From: Opisthocomus hoazin
Lineage: Eukaryota > Chordata > Aves > Opisthocomiformes > Opisthocomidae
Reading direction: 5' to 3'
DNA length: 64,000 nucleotides
Assembly (NCBI RefSeq): GCF_030867145.1
Contig: NC_134422.1
Location: 5,397,531 to 5,461,530, forward strand
The translations under genes were made by a program, and so were the position numbers. Below, piece after piece: positions 24,604 through 43,896 of the stretch (positions are counted from its first letter, which is position 1; each line of letters opens with the position of its first letter). The notes under the pieces are model-generated. The model had not been told where the DNA came from. It searched no databases and worked only from the letters and a program-made list of their open reading frames with translations.

Positions 24604-24655
24604 GCTTGGCACAAGGTCCAATGTATGTATGTCAAATGCTTGGCACAAGGTCCAA
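24604..24655. repeat. 18-bp direct repeat with 34-bp spacing
   Basis: GCTTGGCACAAGGTCCAA occurs at 24604-24621 and 24638-24655. The interval between them holds a small TATG repeat. Probably an old tandem duplication of a 34-bp unit. Confidence 0.85.
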
Positions 24656-25570
24656 CACTGGTTTCAGGAGCCCCTAAGCTCTCCTCACTGCAGAAGCAGG
24701 TGAGAAGCCATCAGATCAGGAAGCTTATATGGTCTTGTTCTCATGTCAAACTAACTACATCTGCAGCCCTGATCACCATCCCACAGTGATCAAACCTCTC
24801 TGCACTTGCTTACAATGGGTTGCTAGACAGTAAAGTCAGAAAATTGTCAATGAAAACAGAGGGATGCTGAAAAACTAGATTAGGTTAGGAAATTATTAGA
24901 TTTTTGTTAAATAAACTGTACACAGCTAAATAAATTAATAATTCATCACTTTGAGGAATTGTTTTTCATGCCAAGGGACAGAAAGAACCTATAAGTTTCC
25001 CAAAACAGTTGCACTGATGTGATTAACTGCCTGATTTGATGCCACTCCAACTAAGAAACTGGAAGGAAGGGGGTAAGAGAGGGGATACATTTTCCTTCCC
25101 AGCAGCTCACTGGAAACTGCTTTTCAGACTCCTGAGTGAGCACTGAGTTCTGTGTCCTGTACTGAACCTGTTGCGGTAGCTGTCCTATAATTTCCACTCA
25201 GTAGGAGGCAGCAAGAGGCATCTGCCAGCAGTCGCTGCCAATGACTTCAATGGCAAATGAGGAGTAGTGACTGTGATAGCAAGAACTTACCATCAGCAAC
25301 AGAAAGCTGTGAGAAGAAGTATTTCACAAGTGGAAAGTGAGAGGAAGGATGGCTTAAAGCAAGTGGGCAAGAAAAAACAGTATATGTCATGAAGATCTCT
25401 AAGGAGCTCCTGACTCAAAGCTGTGTGGAGATGGACAAGAAGTATAGGACAGCAGGCTGTGGACTTGCTTTGCTGGACTTAGCAAGAAAGGACCTGAGGT
25501 GGGGGCAAAAGAAATGATGTAGCTTGCTCACAGCAACAATGAAGATAAAATATTAAAATAAGATAGTAAT

Positions 25571-25925
25571 CTGGGGTGACCTTATAGCAGCCTTCCACTA
25601 CCTGAAGGGGCCTACCAGAAGGATGGAGAGGGACTTTTCGCAAGGGTGTGTAGTGACAGGACTAGGGGCAACGGCTGTAAACTAAAAGAGGGCAGATTTA
25701 GATTAGGTATTAGCAAGAAATTCTTCACCATGAGGGTGGTGAAACACCGGAACAGGTTGCCCAGAGAAGCTGTGGCTGTCCCCTCCCTGGCAGTGTTCAA
25801 GGCCAGCCTGGATGGAGCTCTGAGCACCCTGGTCTGGTGGAAGAGGTCCCTGCTCATGGCAGGGGGGTTGGAACCAGATGATCTTTAAGGTCCCTTCCAA
25901 CCCTTACCATTCTATGATTCTATGA
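25571..25925 (+). mobile_element. CR1 LINE, 5'-truncated 3' end (copy 1)
   Basis: CR1 is the dominant avian LINE, and most copies are short 3' fragments like this one. The copy starts about CTGGGGTGACCTTATAGCAG and ends with ATTCTATGATTCTATGA, the octamer tail diagnostic of avian CR1. In the plus-strand frame from about 25646 the translation contains KEGRFRLGISKKFFTMRVVK and NRLPREAV, the usual C-terminal end of CR1 ORF2 (reverse transcriptase protein). The frame closes shortly before the tail. The copy lies antisense to KYNU in intron 10. It cannot move by itself because the reverse transcriptase core is missing. Confidence 0.95.
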
Positions 25926-28900
25926 AATAGGTTAGAGTAAGCGAGCTCAAGGAAAAAGAAAACTTTGAAGTTGTGTGCCCTGGTGAGACCATGTTCTCCT
26001 GGCTGAGCACTGGAGAGGTGAAGGTTCAGGCAGGAAAAAGAGCGGATATGAGGACCAGAAACCCCATGAACAAGTGGCAACAAACAAACACAAGAGGTAA
26101 ACCAAACAAAAAAAGAAAACCCGTACAAAATCCCCCCCAGTGCACACACACAGAAAACCAGCTTTGCAACTAATAAAGAGGCTGAATTATTTCCTTAACC
26201 TGGGCAACGACCTTCCAATTACCTTTAAGAATACTTATGGTTTGAATCAGGTGCTGGCTGTGATATGAATCACAATATGAGCTGTATGCGTGATCTCAGA
26301 GCTGCGGCTAGAGCCTGAGAAGTATTCAGCCAGGACAGGGACATGAATAGCTCTGGGAGACATGTGGTGCAGGAGACCCCATCTGAACTGGTAACTGGCA
26401 ATTACAGGAATATAATCCAGGGGACACAAATGGGAAAAAAGGTAACTGTATTAATGGCACAAAAGCATAATTTCTATTGCTGGCACTTTCAGCTTAGAGA
26501 AATTTCAAGGCACAAAATGATCTTGAAGCACATTCAGTAAGGAAAAATGAGAAACATTTTCCCACCGTGGTCTAATGAACTAGTACAAAAACATGGGCAA
26601 ATCTTATTTTTAAAGGACATGTGTAGACTACAGCTTTAATTGAGAATATTAGGAGGAAAGCTTCATAGAAAGTACCAAAAGGGGGAATCTAAAGTAGAAA
26701 AGTGAAAAATGATCAAATATTGAAAGTGAGTCAATGTCTAGTAGGAAATCCCAAATGCAAAATTGCATTAGTTCCCTCACATCCCTGCACAGAGGTAAAC
26801 AACCTCTTAGTGTAAAAGGCAGAAGATTTACTTGATTTTTTTTGTTGAAAATAAATTTTTTCCTCCCTAAGGGTAAAAGGTTCTGTGAGGTGGATACAGT
26901 AACATACACATTTAGATAAGCATGAAAGGGGAAATAACATCTCTGTTTGTGACTAATTAAAAAGGCAGGCAAGCGTTTTCTTTCCATTTCTTTAAAGGTG
27001 TGTGACACCAGCTCAGGTGTTGCATCTGTGTAAGTTCATTCAGCCTTCTGTTACTGGGAAAAAATCGAAACACAGCAAAATGCTTTCAGAACTGCCTGTC
27101 TCAAAGTGGAGAACTGAGGCACAAAGAGAAGGCAGCTAACAACACACGTCTTTTGAAGTGGGGGAATAAAATCACAGCAACCATACAGACTCAGAGGAGA
27201 GGCCCGGGATCAATTCCTTGCTAGTTAACAGGGATGCAAGAGTTGCCCCCAGGCTACGTTCACCTTTCCATCAGGCTAAGCCTGTTGGGTACCTTTCATG
27301 AGTTGAAGCAGTTGTGTCTTACACCATCTGATGAGAAAAACTAGAGGTGGCAGACGGGAAGCCGCGTCCGCAAGGAATGCAGCCACATCCCTCTCGTTTC
27401 CAAGGCTGGGAGTGGGAAAGGGCCACGGCAGAGCAGGCTAAGTGGTGTATGTCCCATCAGAGCAGTCCAGAAGGAGAGATGCATGAGAAATTTGAATCTG
27501 CTCAGATCTAACATGTAAACTCACTATATTAACAAAAAAAGGCTATGACAAGCATCATGCTATAAATGACTTTTCTTCATATTGTTGGTGGGGTTTTTGT
27601 CAAAAGAGCAAGCTGTCGGGCAAAGATTTAAATATACATAAAATCTCCAAATCTGCACCTAAGATATCTGCAGATTTCTGCAGCCAAACACACCTATGCT
27701 ATAAACAGTGTTTGGGATAAGATATGACTCATAGAAGCTATGTGTTTTGTTTACTTGTTTATTTCCATTTATCCTAGCATTTTGATGCCTTGATAACAGG
27801 CATGAAAAGCAGGAATCAGTCCAGCACCATGCTTTATAAAAACACTGCTCTGTATATTTACAAAATTTGACAGGAACTGTGCCTCTGATTTTCCATAGGC
27901 TGCATTTTGAGGTATGAGCATTCAAAACTGAGAGTTAATGTCTAAGTAACATGGGAGTACACACACAGAATGAAAAAGGCACATTACTTTCACATTCACT
28001 CCAGCTATCCTATAGGTGAGATAGACTTCATATACTGCACATTTACTCGTACTTAGTCCCATGAGTTTACAAGTAGATATACAGCTTCTTTCTCAAAGAC
28101 CTTAAAGTCTAACAAGGGCAAAGATGACAAAACATAGGGGAAGACCTTCAGGGAGGAAAGAATGAGAAGTTTATTTATAATGAGAAAAGAAGCAAAATTG
28201 CTTGAAGATACAGCTTAATTACAAGGGAGGATTTGGAGGAAGATAGAAAATTCTTGACAGAGAACAAGGACACAATCATGGGAGCCACATAAAAGGATGT
28301 ACAGAGCTGGAGAAATGAGAATGGGAATAGATGATGTGAATGCACATTAACCTCTCTCTTTTTTTCCCAGACAGTCACTCCAAAGTTAAAAAATGCTCTT
28401 GGATATTTGCCATTCAGTTGGTGAATCCGAGAACACACCCCTGCAGGCTCATCATGGATCTAGATTGGCCTAATAAATCACTTGTCCCAAGACAATGCAA
28501 TTAAGCCTAATTAGCCAATGCCTTTATTCCTAAACAGTCTCTTCCCAAGGGAGGTTTTAACTTTTGGTTTCTAAATTAGCTCAAGGAGCTAAATTGTTCT
28601 CATCTCCTTGGCAAAGAAACAGTCATTTCTACCTAGCACAGGATACTTTATGCACTTGGGGGACATAAGTTGCGCTCTATGACTAGTTTATCCATACATT
28701 AGTCCTCATTTAGAGTCAGCTAGGACCCGTGACAAACCCTTCTGCAAACAGCAGCGTGTACACTTCCATCTGTGACCACTGTCTTTCCCCCTTGCTGCGT
28801 TCAGCGCAGCTCCCTGGAAGTCTCTGCATTGCTTCTCCAGGTCCTCTCCTTCTCTGGGCCAGGGTGCTCTGTTCCAATAAACTTTTGGTGGTGCTGAGAT

Positions 28901-30921
28901 ACTCAGAGCTGATAGACTCCAAGAGTCAGTGAGAGTTGGACCATCTTAGTCTATTATTCCTAGAAGCATTTTAAACTAGAGCAGCTTAAGTTCTTTCCAA
29001 TACAGTAGATGTAAAACCATCTCCCCCATCTTTTTATGGCTCTCCTTGGCTCCCAACTCACATTGCTCCAAAGCTACACTATTTTCAACAGTTTCACAGA
29101 AGCTTCAGCTATTTAGTTTGGGGATTATGTTGCTCTAATTAAAAAAGGAATAATGTGGTATCTCCTCATAGATCAAGCAAATAACTAAAGAGAAACTCAG
29201 CTGGAACTACCAACTGTAGGAGGGGTTGAGCAACCTCTTGCAAAACGAAGTTACTGGGCAGAGAGAGTCTGCACTGGGGCGGGCTGGGGATACAGAGCAC
29301 CTGGGAAAAACGGGAAGGGGGAGATGTATGGAGCTGGAATAGCATATTTTTTGTTTATCTCACTCCAGGGTAAAAGTTCATATACCAAGAAGTTGTCCAG
29401 GTGTCTATAATGAAGTAGCAAGAAACCATTTGTGTTCTGGCATTTTCACCAAAAGCAAAAGTGATCTAAGGGAAAGGCTTGATATCTCACCTCTGCCGAT
29501 GAAGAAATTGTCAGAGGGTACCTTGTGTTTCTCAAAGCTAGTATGAAAGTTACCTTTTTGTTTCTTGTTCTTTGATACTTTTTTTTAATCCTACAGTAAA
29601 AGCCAACACACTCTTTGAACATCAGCTGCTTCCTGCATATACAGCATTTCTTCACGTCACATAAACTTTTTATTTTTAAACTCTACCTGATACTAGTCTG
29701 TGCTAAGCTAAGTCTTGACAAATCCTTTCATTTTAAACGCTAGACTGTGTAAAATTTTCATTTAATCCTCTGCTCAGGCTTATTATTATTCTCCTGTCTG
29801 CTTTGCATACATTTATTTCCCTTTCTTCTTTTTAAATTGTGCCTTACTTTTTCTTACAGGGATCCGACTAGGGCTTTATTTCCCTTCTCCTACCTCAGGA
29901 CTCCACAAGTTTGTCCCCTCCTGTCCCTTACACCAGCCGACAGCAGAGCCGAATTGACTGCACATTGACAGCTGCAGAAACACGGTGTTCACACCTGACT
30001 CCTCCTATAACTTTGATCTTAGGTGCTCACAAACATTCATACTTCATAATAGCTAACTTACTTGGGAGATTTTAGTTGTCCTCCTTTTTATAAATGAACA
30101 AACTGAGAAACAAGGGAAGGAAAAAACCAAACAAACCCAAAATAAAACAAAAATGTAGAAAATTTTCTGGAGCGCAAAAAGATAGTCAAGCAAATTGTCA
30201 GCATTAGTAGGTCACCTTATTGCTCTCTGTGTCTTTGAAACCTCTCCTCCACAACATAACTGCATTTATGTGGAAACTTGGTGGCACGGGATCAATCTGC
30301 ACTGACCGAAGAGTTTGAGTAGCGTTTCATAGCTCTGCTCTTTCCAGGTGTCTTATTTGAAGTCTTCCCATAGAGAATTCACTCTAGCACAATTAGCCAA
30401 GACTATATTGCATTGTGATATATAGAGCAGGTATTAAAAAAGCTATTTGAGTATTAAAAGAGACTTCAAAGGAGGTGAGATCATGGGAGAACAGGGATAT
30501 ATTGGACCCATATATGTCAGATTGATTCAGTTTTACTGCTCTAGGAAGAAAGATAGAGGACTAGCAAAGGACTACCCAGCATACATGGGTACAGACGTTA
30601 ATTAAGGTGGTTACAGCATGTAACTTTCAGACCCATGGCCCTTGCAATGTACTAGATAGCTATCCCTAGATGAGCCAGAGAGTGCGGGACAGTATGCAGC
30701 GACACAAAACAAGGAGACATATGAGTCTGTATCATTTGTGTCCTCCATCTTCCAACTGTCAGACTTACAGATCAAACTTTGCTCTTGGGCATAAATCCTT
30801 TTCCAGGCTGGTGAATTACCAACTTTTTAAAACACCTGTGGGAAGCTTGTATATCCATAAAGAAGAGAAGTGGGATTGGCATTGTCTGCTGTCACGTGAC
30901 AGGATATTATAAATGAGATGT

Positions 30922-31222
30922 CACAGAGGGGCTTTTCACAAGGGTGTGTAGTGATAGGACAAGGGGGAAAGGCTCTAAACTAAAAGAGGGCAGATTTAGA
31001 TTAGGTATTAGGAAGAAATTCTTCACCATGAGGGTGGTGAAACACTGGAACAGGTTGCCCAGAGAAGCTGTGGCTGCCCCCTCCCTGGCAGTGTTCAAGG
31101 CCAGGTTGGATGGAGCTCTGAGCAACCTGGTCCAGTGGAAGATGTCCTTGCTCACGGCAGGGGGGTTGGAACCACATGATCTTTAAGGTCCCTTCCAACC
31201 CAAACCATTCTATGATTCTATG
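30922..31222 (+). mobile_element. CR1 LINE, 5'-truncated 3' end (copy 2)
   Basis: This copy is closely related to copy 1, sharing for example GAGGGCAGATTTAGATTAGG and the AACAGGTTGCCCAGAGAAGC segment. It is shorter at its 5' end and ends ATTCTATGATTCTATG followed by a degenerate octamer. Its plus-strand frame keeps the ORF2 C-terminal motif FFTMRVVKHWNRLPREAV. It lies antisense to KYNU in intron 10, about 5 kb from copy 1 and in the same orientation. The 5' edge is set by eye to within about 10 bp. Confidence 0.95.
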
Positions 31223-33892
31223 TTCTACGATTACTGAACAGCACTGGTTTTGGGCTGTGAAGGTTTGCAGTTAGCCTGACACTACCTCAGTCTGCAGTTG
31301 AAAAGCAGAAAGTAGTTTCAGCATGGCCTTAGTTGCTAATGGTAAGGCTATTAAATAAATTAATAACTCTTTCTCAAGTTGCATTTTAATAGAAATCAGC
31401 AACTAATAAATATTTTATTGTCCAGGGAGCAAGCTCTGGATGGAACAGCACCGATGGGGAGCAGCTGGAGGGGAAACCAAGTTTCTGAAACTGTGCACAG
31501 CTACAACGCAACTGCCTATTTGCTTCCACCCCTCTTATTAGGAAGAGTCTGGGCATAAACAAAGGCATACCAGTGGAATTAAAGGGAACTTAAAACAGAA
31601 TAGCTACATGCCTTTGGTGACCGGCAGTAGCTGCGCATGGGGGTTTAAAACTAAAATTTTGGGTTGAGTTGTTTAATTTTAAATAAGTTCCAAAGTCCTT
31701 TTTGCCCCAGCCTCAGGCAGTAACAGGCAAAGGCACTTGGCAAACAGTCTGAGCCTGCCTCTCTGAATTATGGTAGGAACATACATTTTTATATTAAAAT
31801 ACAATACATTATTTCAATAGAAAAATAACTACCTAGTCAATAGCTTGCAGAAACTGTGACGGATGAGACAAATTAAAGAAATCTATATAGGTGGGTAAAG
31901 TGACTTGCATAATATTGGCCATGAGTTGAAACGAGTATTTCAGACAGTTTAAATGACAAAAGGATATCAGTTGGACTGGAATTTAATTACCTGCTTATGT
32001 GTGGGCTGAGATGCAAAGAAACAGTGTTTGGTGCTTCTGTTTTTGAATGAAGTTGTCTGGCCACTGGGTGTCATCCTTGATTCAGATGACAGCCAAAGAC
32101 TTTTCAGCTACAATGTAAAACCTGCAACTTCCAGAGCAGTTAAATTCCACTCTATCTGATTGTACAACATACAGCAAATTGCTCTGCATTTAAATCAGCT
32201 ATAAAATTGAATACTTTGACATAGACAAATTCTCCTTTGTCTCACCGCCTTATTTGGAGACCTGAAATGGCTGGTTGATGTGGAAAAGAAAGAAAAGCAA
32301 TGCAACTGGGGCATATTAACAACAAACAATTTGATGAGTGATTATCAAATCTCAGGAAATATGAAATAACTGTGATTAAATAATGCAAAAGGTCTATGCA
32401 GGAAGTTTGGATATATATCCTTAATTGGGCCCCAGGCTGAAAAATCCTGTTTTGTAGAAGAAATTGTGTTTAGAATATACAGTATTCAGATTCAGTACAC
32501 AAGTTAATGACTATGTATGAAGAAGCTGTTTCAGGAAAAACTAATTTCAGCTCTTACCTACAATGCCAAGCTAGTACCCCACAGAAGTTTCAAGATTTCA
32601 TCAAGGAGAAAAAAAAATCAAAGCCCTTGAGAATCTATTCATTCCTTCTATTGCTATTCTGTGGTTTCTAGCTGGCCCACATTTTTTAACTGTTCAGCAT
32701 GTTCCCAGCCCCCCACAACCAGGATCCAGAGGTTTGGCCATAAGAGCAATGGCTGCACTTGGCTAACAGGGAAGCTGAAAAAACTTTCAGAAGAAATATC
32801 CAGATATTTGGAATATTTTGCCAGTGTTCACATGTGAGGATCAAATCAGCTCACAACAGGTCATATGTCATCCTAATGAGTTTTCTGTTATGGGTGACTG
32901 AGAAGAACTTATCAGTGTTATTTTGTTATCTCCTGGGAGTCTAGACAGTCTGAAACCAGTACAGAGTACAGTGAAGCTGTTTATTATAATATTATTTCTC
33001 TCTGAAATCTGATTTAGTTTGGCTTCTTCAAGGTAAAATAAATTTGCCAGCAAATTTCTTCAAGCATTACAGCCAGAAAGAAATGTTTACATTTGTCAGT
33101 GCATTAAAAGTATTAATCATACTGTTCTTAATGTACGTAGAACGAGTACAGTCATATAACATTTCAGCTAACAGGTATGCTTTTTTTTTAATGCAGCTAA
33201 CCTCAGTTAATAGCACAGCTTTTCATGGATTATGCAGTCTTTCAGAACATAGATCTCCATGTAATGCTTCCTAGCGCTACCACTGGATATAATTTTAATG
33301 AAAACATACCAGTACTGAAGAGCTATTAAACACAGAGGTGAAATTGTCTTTGATTTTGTTCACCAACCAAAGACTTAAATGATTTTAAAAAATCCATTTT
33401 CAAAGGAGGATGTTAAAAATTCTCTTTACGTTAAACAGTCTCACAGGCATGAATTCGGTTGCTTGTTTTTAATACTATAAACATTCTATTTTATGATTAT
33501 ATATTTTAGCTGAGAACTCACAGCAGACTTGAAGGAGGAAATGCATTTAAGATGTGATCATGTACATTAAGATTTTAAAAATTTACTAAAATTGTCTTAA
33601 AACCACCTACCTGAGGTAACAAAGTCAGATAACCAAGTTGTCTGAACTTCTAGTACCCTTTTCACAGATGCTAGAAGTCAGTAACAAATATTAGCCCAAT
33701 GAGTTTTTCTGAAGCAGAGAACTTCTTCTGCGTCTATACATATATACTTGCATATATAAATAGATGCTCATGTCCATAGTCTATGACTAGGAATCTATAC
33801 ACTTTCTCACTTTCAGATCTCAACTCAAAGGGAAGATATTTTCCCCTTTAAACTTCTCAGCACTTTTTATGTGAGTATACAAATATACTTAC

Positions 33893-33966
33893 GCTGGCTT
33901 AACACTCTGGGAATGCTTCTCGTGAATGTAGGCACCTGCGAGGCCTCCTGCTCCAGAATTTAAATA
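33893..33966 (-). CDS. KYNU: KYNU coding exon 10, human residues 277-301(part)
   Basis: This 74-bp exon is 24 codons plus two bases of an Ala codon. It reads [20 protein letters not shown] and then SVKP; human has [20 protein letters not shown] then TIKP. It directly follows the PLP-binding Ser-Tyr-Lys of exon 9. The Gly-rich N-S-G-A-G-G loop is a hallmark of the family. The acceptor is ctttgcag before 33966 and the donor is GC|GTAAGT after 33893. The phase-2 end matches the single leading base of exon 11. Confidence 0.97.
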
Positions 33967-40850
<6,884 letters not shown>

Positions 40851-40997
40851 CTTTCCTTGGCCAGCCTTTGTTATTCGAGGGATGTCAAACAGCTGTCCCG
40901 TGTAGTACTGCACCCCACTGAACAGAATGACAGCAATGGAGTCCCCTTCCTTCTCAATTACAGCAAGAATATCTTCAATTCTCAGTGTCTCCTCCCC
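40851..40997 (-). CDS. KYNU: KYNU coding exon 8, human residues 195-243
   Basis: This 147-bp exon has 49 whole codons and reads [20 protein letters not shown], then [20 protein letters not shown] and RITKAGQGK. Human has the same first 11 residues and LFSGVHFYTGQHFNIP. S221, a PLP phosphate-side contact, is the Ser of L-F-S-G. Human H224-F225 is Gln-Tyr here. The acceptor is gttttag before 40997 and the donor is AAG|GTGGGA after 40851, weak at positions +3 to +6. Both junctions are phase 0 and fit exons 7 and 9 exactly, so the weak donor is probably correct. Confidence 0.96.
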
Positions 40998-42346
40998 CTA
41001 AAACAAAGTTAATGCACACATCTTACATCAACTCTGGCAGTAATGAAACTGTCATTTCTTATTTCATAATCTATATTTTACCATGAACTGTGCTGCTTGC
41101 ATAAGGAGATCAAAAGCAAATCCTTAGTACGGTAATGATATACAAAGGTAGCGCTATGAAGTAGCCTATGAGTAAATTACCTCTATAAAAAAAAAATCAT
41201 TAGCAAACTCATCTTGAAGGTGCCAGTTATAAAAAGCCAATTCACTTCATATTCTAACATCCTTCATACTCTTCAATATTTCAGAAAACTTTAATTTACA
41301 GTACAAAAAATCCTGGTGCAAACAGCATATATAATGATTTTTATGTGGCATCTGAAATTCGTGACACCCTCAAGACTTGAAAGTTTTCTATCACTTTTGC
41401 TCTGTACTTTTCTGATAAACTTCGTATCCCACAGGAAGCTATTATAAACCTGCTGCATTTATGTTTCAAAAACAGTAAGTCTCACATCATCAAATGTACA
41501 AAAATCCCCAAACCTGGGGTCATTAAATATAGAGGAATTTCAACCAAAAAAAAACCCCTCAATCTTGATTCTTTATAGGAAAAGCACTGCCCTATCCTCC
41601 TCCCATCTTCCAAACAAGGGCTCATGTAAAACATATCACCACCTAGGGATCAATTAGGCAGTGAAAACCTAGAATTAAATTAGCCTTGTTACTGAAAAGA
41701 GCTTGGGCAAGATTGCGGAATTGCGAGTAACTGTTGTTATCTCAACAATCTCTGCAAATCTATCAAGCATTCAGAAGTGGGTTCTTTACTCACAAGATGA
41801 CTCAGATTTCAGAAGCAAAAGGTCACCGTCAGTTTATAGTTAGGTAGCAAAGTACTTAATACCGCAAAAGTGAAGCGAGACAGTCTTTCAGATGAATCTG
41901 AATTGCATATTACTCAAAGCAGACCTTTCCTTTAGTCTGTGCCGACACAGACACGGCGTTGTTTGTGTTTTGGCAATTCTTTACCTTAGGACATTAAAAG
42001 GACATTGGGGTTTCTCAACGAGCTACTGTATTTTGCAGTTCTCTCAGGATTCTGCCAGATTTTGCAAACAGGAAAAATGGGAAAACAACATTTTTTTTTT
42101 TTTTTTTTTATTATTCTTCAAGGAACATTAACTAGTTGAGTCAGACAATTATAAAATGGGCTCTAACACCAAAAAATATAGAGAAACAGAACACACAATT
42201 CATAAATTTTACCTAAAGGTATTGGTAGAAAAAGATTATAGCTTCTGCAGGCAGACACTAAAGTATTTGAGGACATATGACTACTCTTATGAAATATGTT
42301 TCCGTCCTTAGCGACAGCTAGCAGAACTGACGTATTTCTCACCAAC
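40998..42346 (-). other. KYNU intron 7 (1,349 bp)
   Basis: The donor is GAG|GTTGGT after 42347, a weak form with a better-looking GTGAGA four bases further in. A run of 19 T on the plus strand (42091-42109) followed by ATTATTC is the only repeat noticed. Confidence 0.8.
42091..42109. repeat. T19 homopolymer
   Basis: Nineteen consecutive T on the plus strand, A on the transcribed KYNU sense, inside intron 7. Likely length-variable. Confidence 0.9.
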
Positions 42347-42421
42347 CTCCCGTGGCTGCATCATGAGCATGCATTTCTCCACATCAAGTCCGTGAAGTCG
42401 AAGTTGGGACTCAACAGCGTA
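42347..42421 (-). CDS. KYNU: KYNU coding exon 7, human residues 170-194
   Basis: This 75-bp exon has 25 whole codons and reads YAVESQLRLHGLDVEKCMLM followed by MQPRE; human has [20 protein letters not shown] then IKPRE. It encodes a helix-strand unit of the large PLP domain, directly after the F-P-S-D-H motif of exon 6. The acceptor is ctcttccag before 42421 and the donor is GAG|GTTGGT after 42347. Using the GTGAGA at 42342 would add four bases and break the frame with exon 8, so 42347 is chosen as the end. Confidence 0.95.
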
Positions 42422-43824
42422 CTGGAAGAGATTTCCATGCAGATTACATTAGCACAGTCACATATTAAAATAACTAAAAGAGAAACAGCCAAACACATCC
42501 GAACTTCAGAAAAGAGATTTAGATGCCTTGCCTTTCACTAAAATGAAAGCCTAATTCAACTCCACTGAAAACTTCATAGATTTATTCTGGTTTGAAAAAG
42601 ATCAGAATTTAATTCACACCATCAGACTGCAAGGATAAAGTCAAAGCCTAAATCCTACAAGATAAGTTTACAGAGCAGAATGAGGTTGGAAATGTGGTGG
42701 AGAATGCGCTTTACCAGATGTCAGCAAGCAAAGCCTGCATCGATAGCAGCCAAAGAGAAGACTGAACATTGCCTCTCCAGGGGCCCTGGGTATCCAGTTT
42801 TCTAGGCAGCACATGCTAAATCTCAGGCTGTCACACATGCACTGCTGTCAAAGCAAATGAGGTTTGGCCAGCACAGATATGCTGTCCCACGTTATTCTCA
42901 TGTCTTCAATTTTCTGCCCAACCGGGAGGAAATGAAAGCTCTAATCTCTCAGGCTATTTTGAAAATCCTATCTCCTGATTTTATCAATAAATAATGGTTC
43001 TGGAGATGGTGTAAAAATTAACAAATAAAAGTGTAAAATAGTTTGAAATTACACAACAGGAACTAAAGTGACGGCAGTTGCACAGGTTATTACTGAAGTG
43101 CCACAGAAATTTAAGAAGATGGAGTCTAAATGTACGACTGTGCCTGGAACAAATGTGGGATTAGTATAAACATTACTTAGAATAAAGTCAATTTGAGATT
43201 TATACATCTGTGCCGCTCTCTTCATTGCAAATAAACCTGTTAGTTGCTGCAGTCTTTTTTATCACACCTTAGAGATCAAATTTGTTATCAATTTTCACGA
43301 GTTTATGGAGTTGATGATAAAGCAGCAGTGGGCCACAAACCCAAAGATTAATTTGCTCTAAGCTGTGACGCACAGGCTATTGTCTCCTATTTTATAGGAG
43401 ACAAATTATGTTTGAACTAACAATCTAAAGTGCTAAGAACAAATATTTCCATCTCTGTCTGGGGATATATAAGTGTTAATGTTGTGAGTTTGTATTGATT
43501 CAGCTTCATAAAGTAAAACAGCAACAAGAATTAATAAAACATTTACAACGACAGTTGATTTAGGCCAGTAGTTTGCTCAATGTCTTTAAAAAGACTAATA
43601 AATCAATGTACCCATTCAATCTTTTCCTCTTGTAACATTTTTTATTTGAACACAAGGAATAAAACTACGATCTGGAAAATACGCTGAGCTCAAAAGCTTC
43701 TGACAGTTTTTTTTTCATTGTAACGTTACTTGGAGAAGATGAGCTAATAAATATTCAAATTAGGCTACTGATATTCATTGGAAAATATGATTAATACAAA
43801 TATAGTGAAATATTAATTTCTTAC
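42422..43824 (-). other. KYNU intron 6 (1,403 bp)
   Basis: The donor is CAT|GTAAGA after 43825. The intron holds a perfect 11-bp-arm hairpin at 43380-43404. Nothing else was recognised. Confidence 0.85.
43380..43404. repeat. 25-nt perfect hairpin (11-bp arms, 3-nt loop)
   Basis: The arms TTGTCTCCTAT and ATAGGAGACAA flank TTT. Pairing is complete. It lies in intron 6 and would fold on either strand. Confidence 0.9.
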
Positions 43825-43896
43825 ATGGTCAGAGGGAAAGGCTCTGGCTTCTAGAAGAATTTTATAGCGTCTTGGGGTAGGCTTAAAGAAAGATAG
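43825..43896 (-). CDS. KYNU: KYNU coding exon 6, human residues 146-169
   Basis: This 72-bp exon has 24 whole codons and reads LSFFKPTPRRYKILLEARAF followed by PSDH; human differs only by Lys for Arg at two places. It carries F165 and D168 of the F-P-S-D motif, which contact PLP; the Phe ring stacks on the cofactor. The acceptor is ttcttaacag before 43896 and the donor is CAT|GTAAGA after 43825. Both junctions are phase 0. Confidence 0.97.

Larger units (their letters stand above)
15909..33892 (-). other. KYNU intron 10 (17,984 bp, the largest)
   Basis: The donor is GTAAGT after 33893 and the acceptor is tttag before 15908. The intron carries two plus-strand CR1 fragments (25571-25925 and 30922-31222), a near-perfect 39-nt inverted repeat at 22602-22640, and short direct repeats at 21130-21209, 21491-21518 and 24604-24655. 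The remainder is AT-rich unique-looking sequence. The open frames here either come from CR1 or are short, overlapping and featureless. I saw no RNA gene and no further KYNU exon; human has none at this place. Confidence 0.85.

Noticed and set aside
25646..25888. 80-codon frames at 25646, 30944 and 60205 that look like a three-member protein family
   Set aside because: They are the C-terminal end of CR1 ORF2 inside 5'-truncated LINE copies, not host genes. The minus-strand frames at the same places are their shadows.
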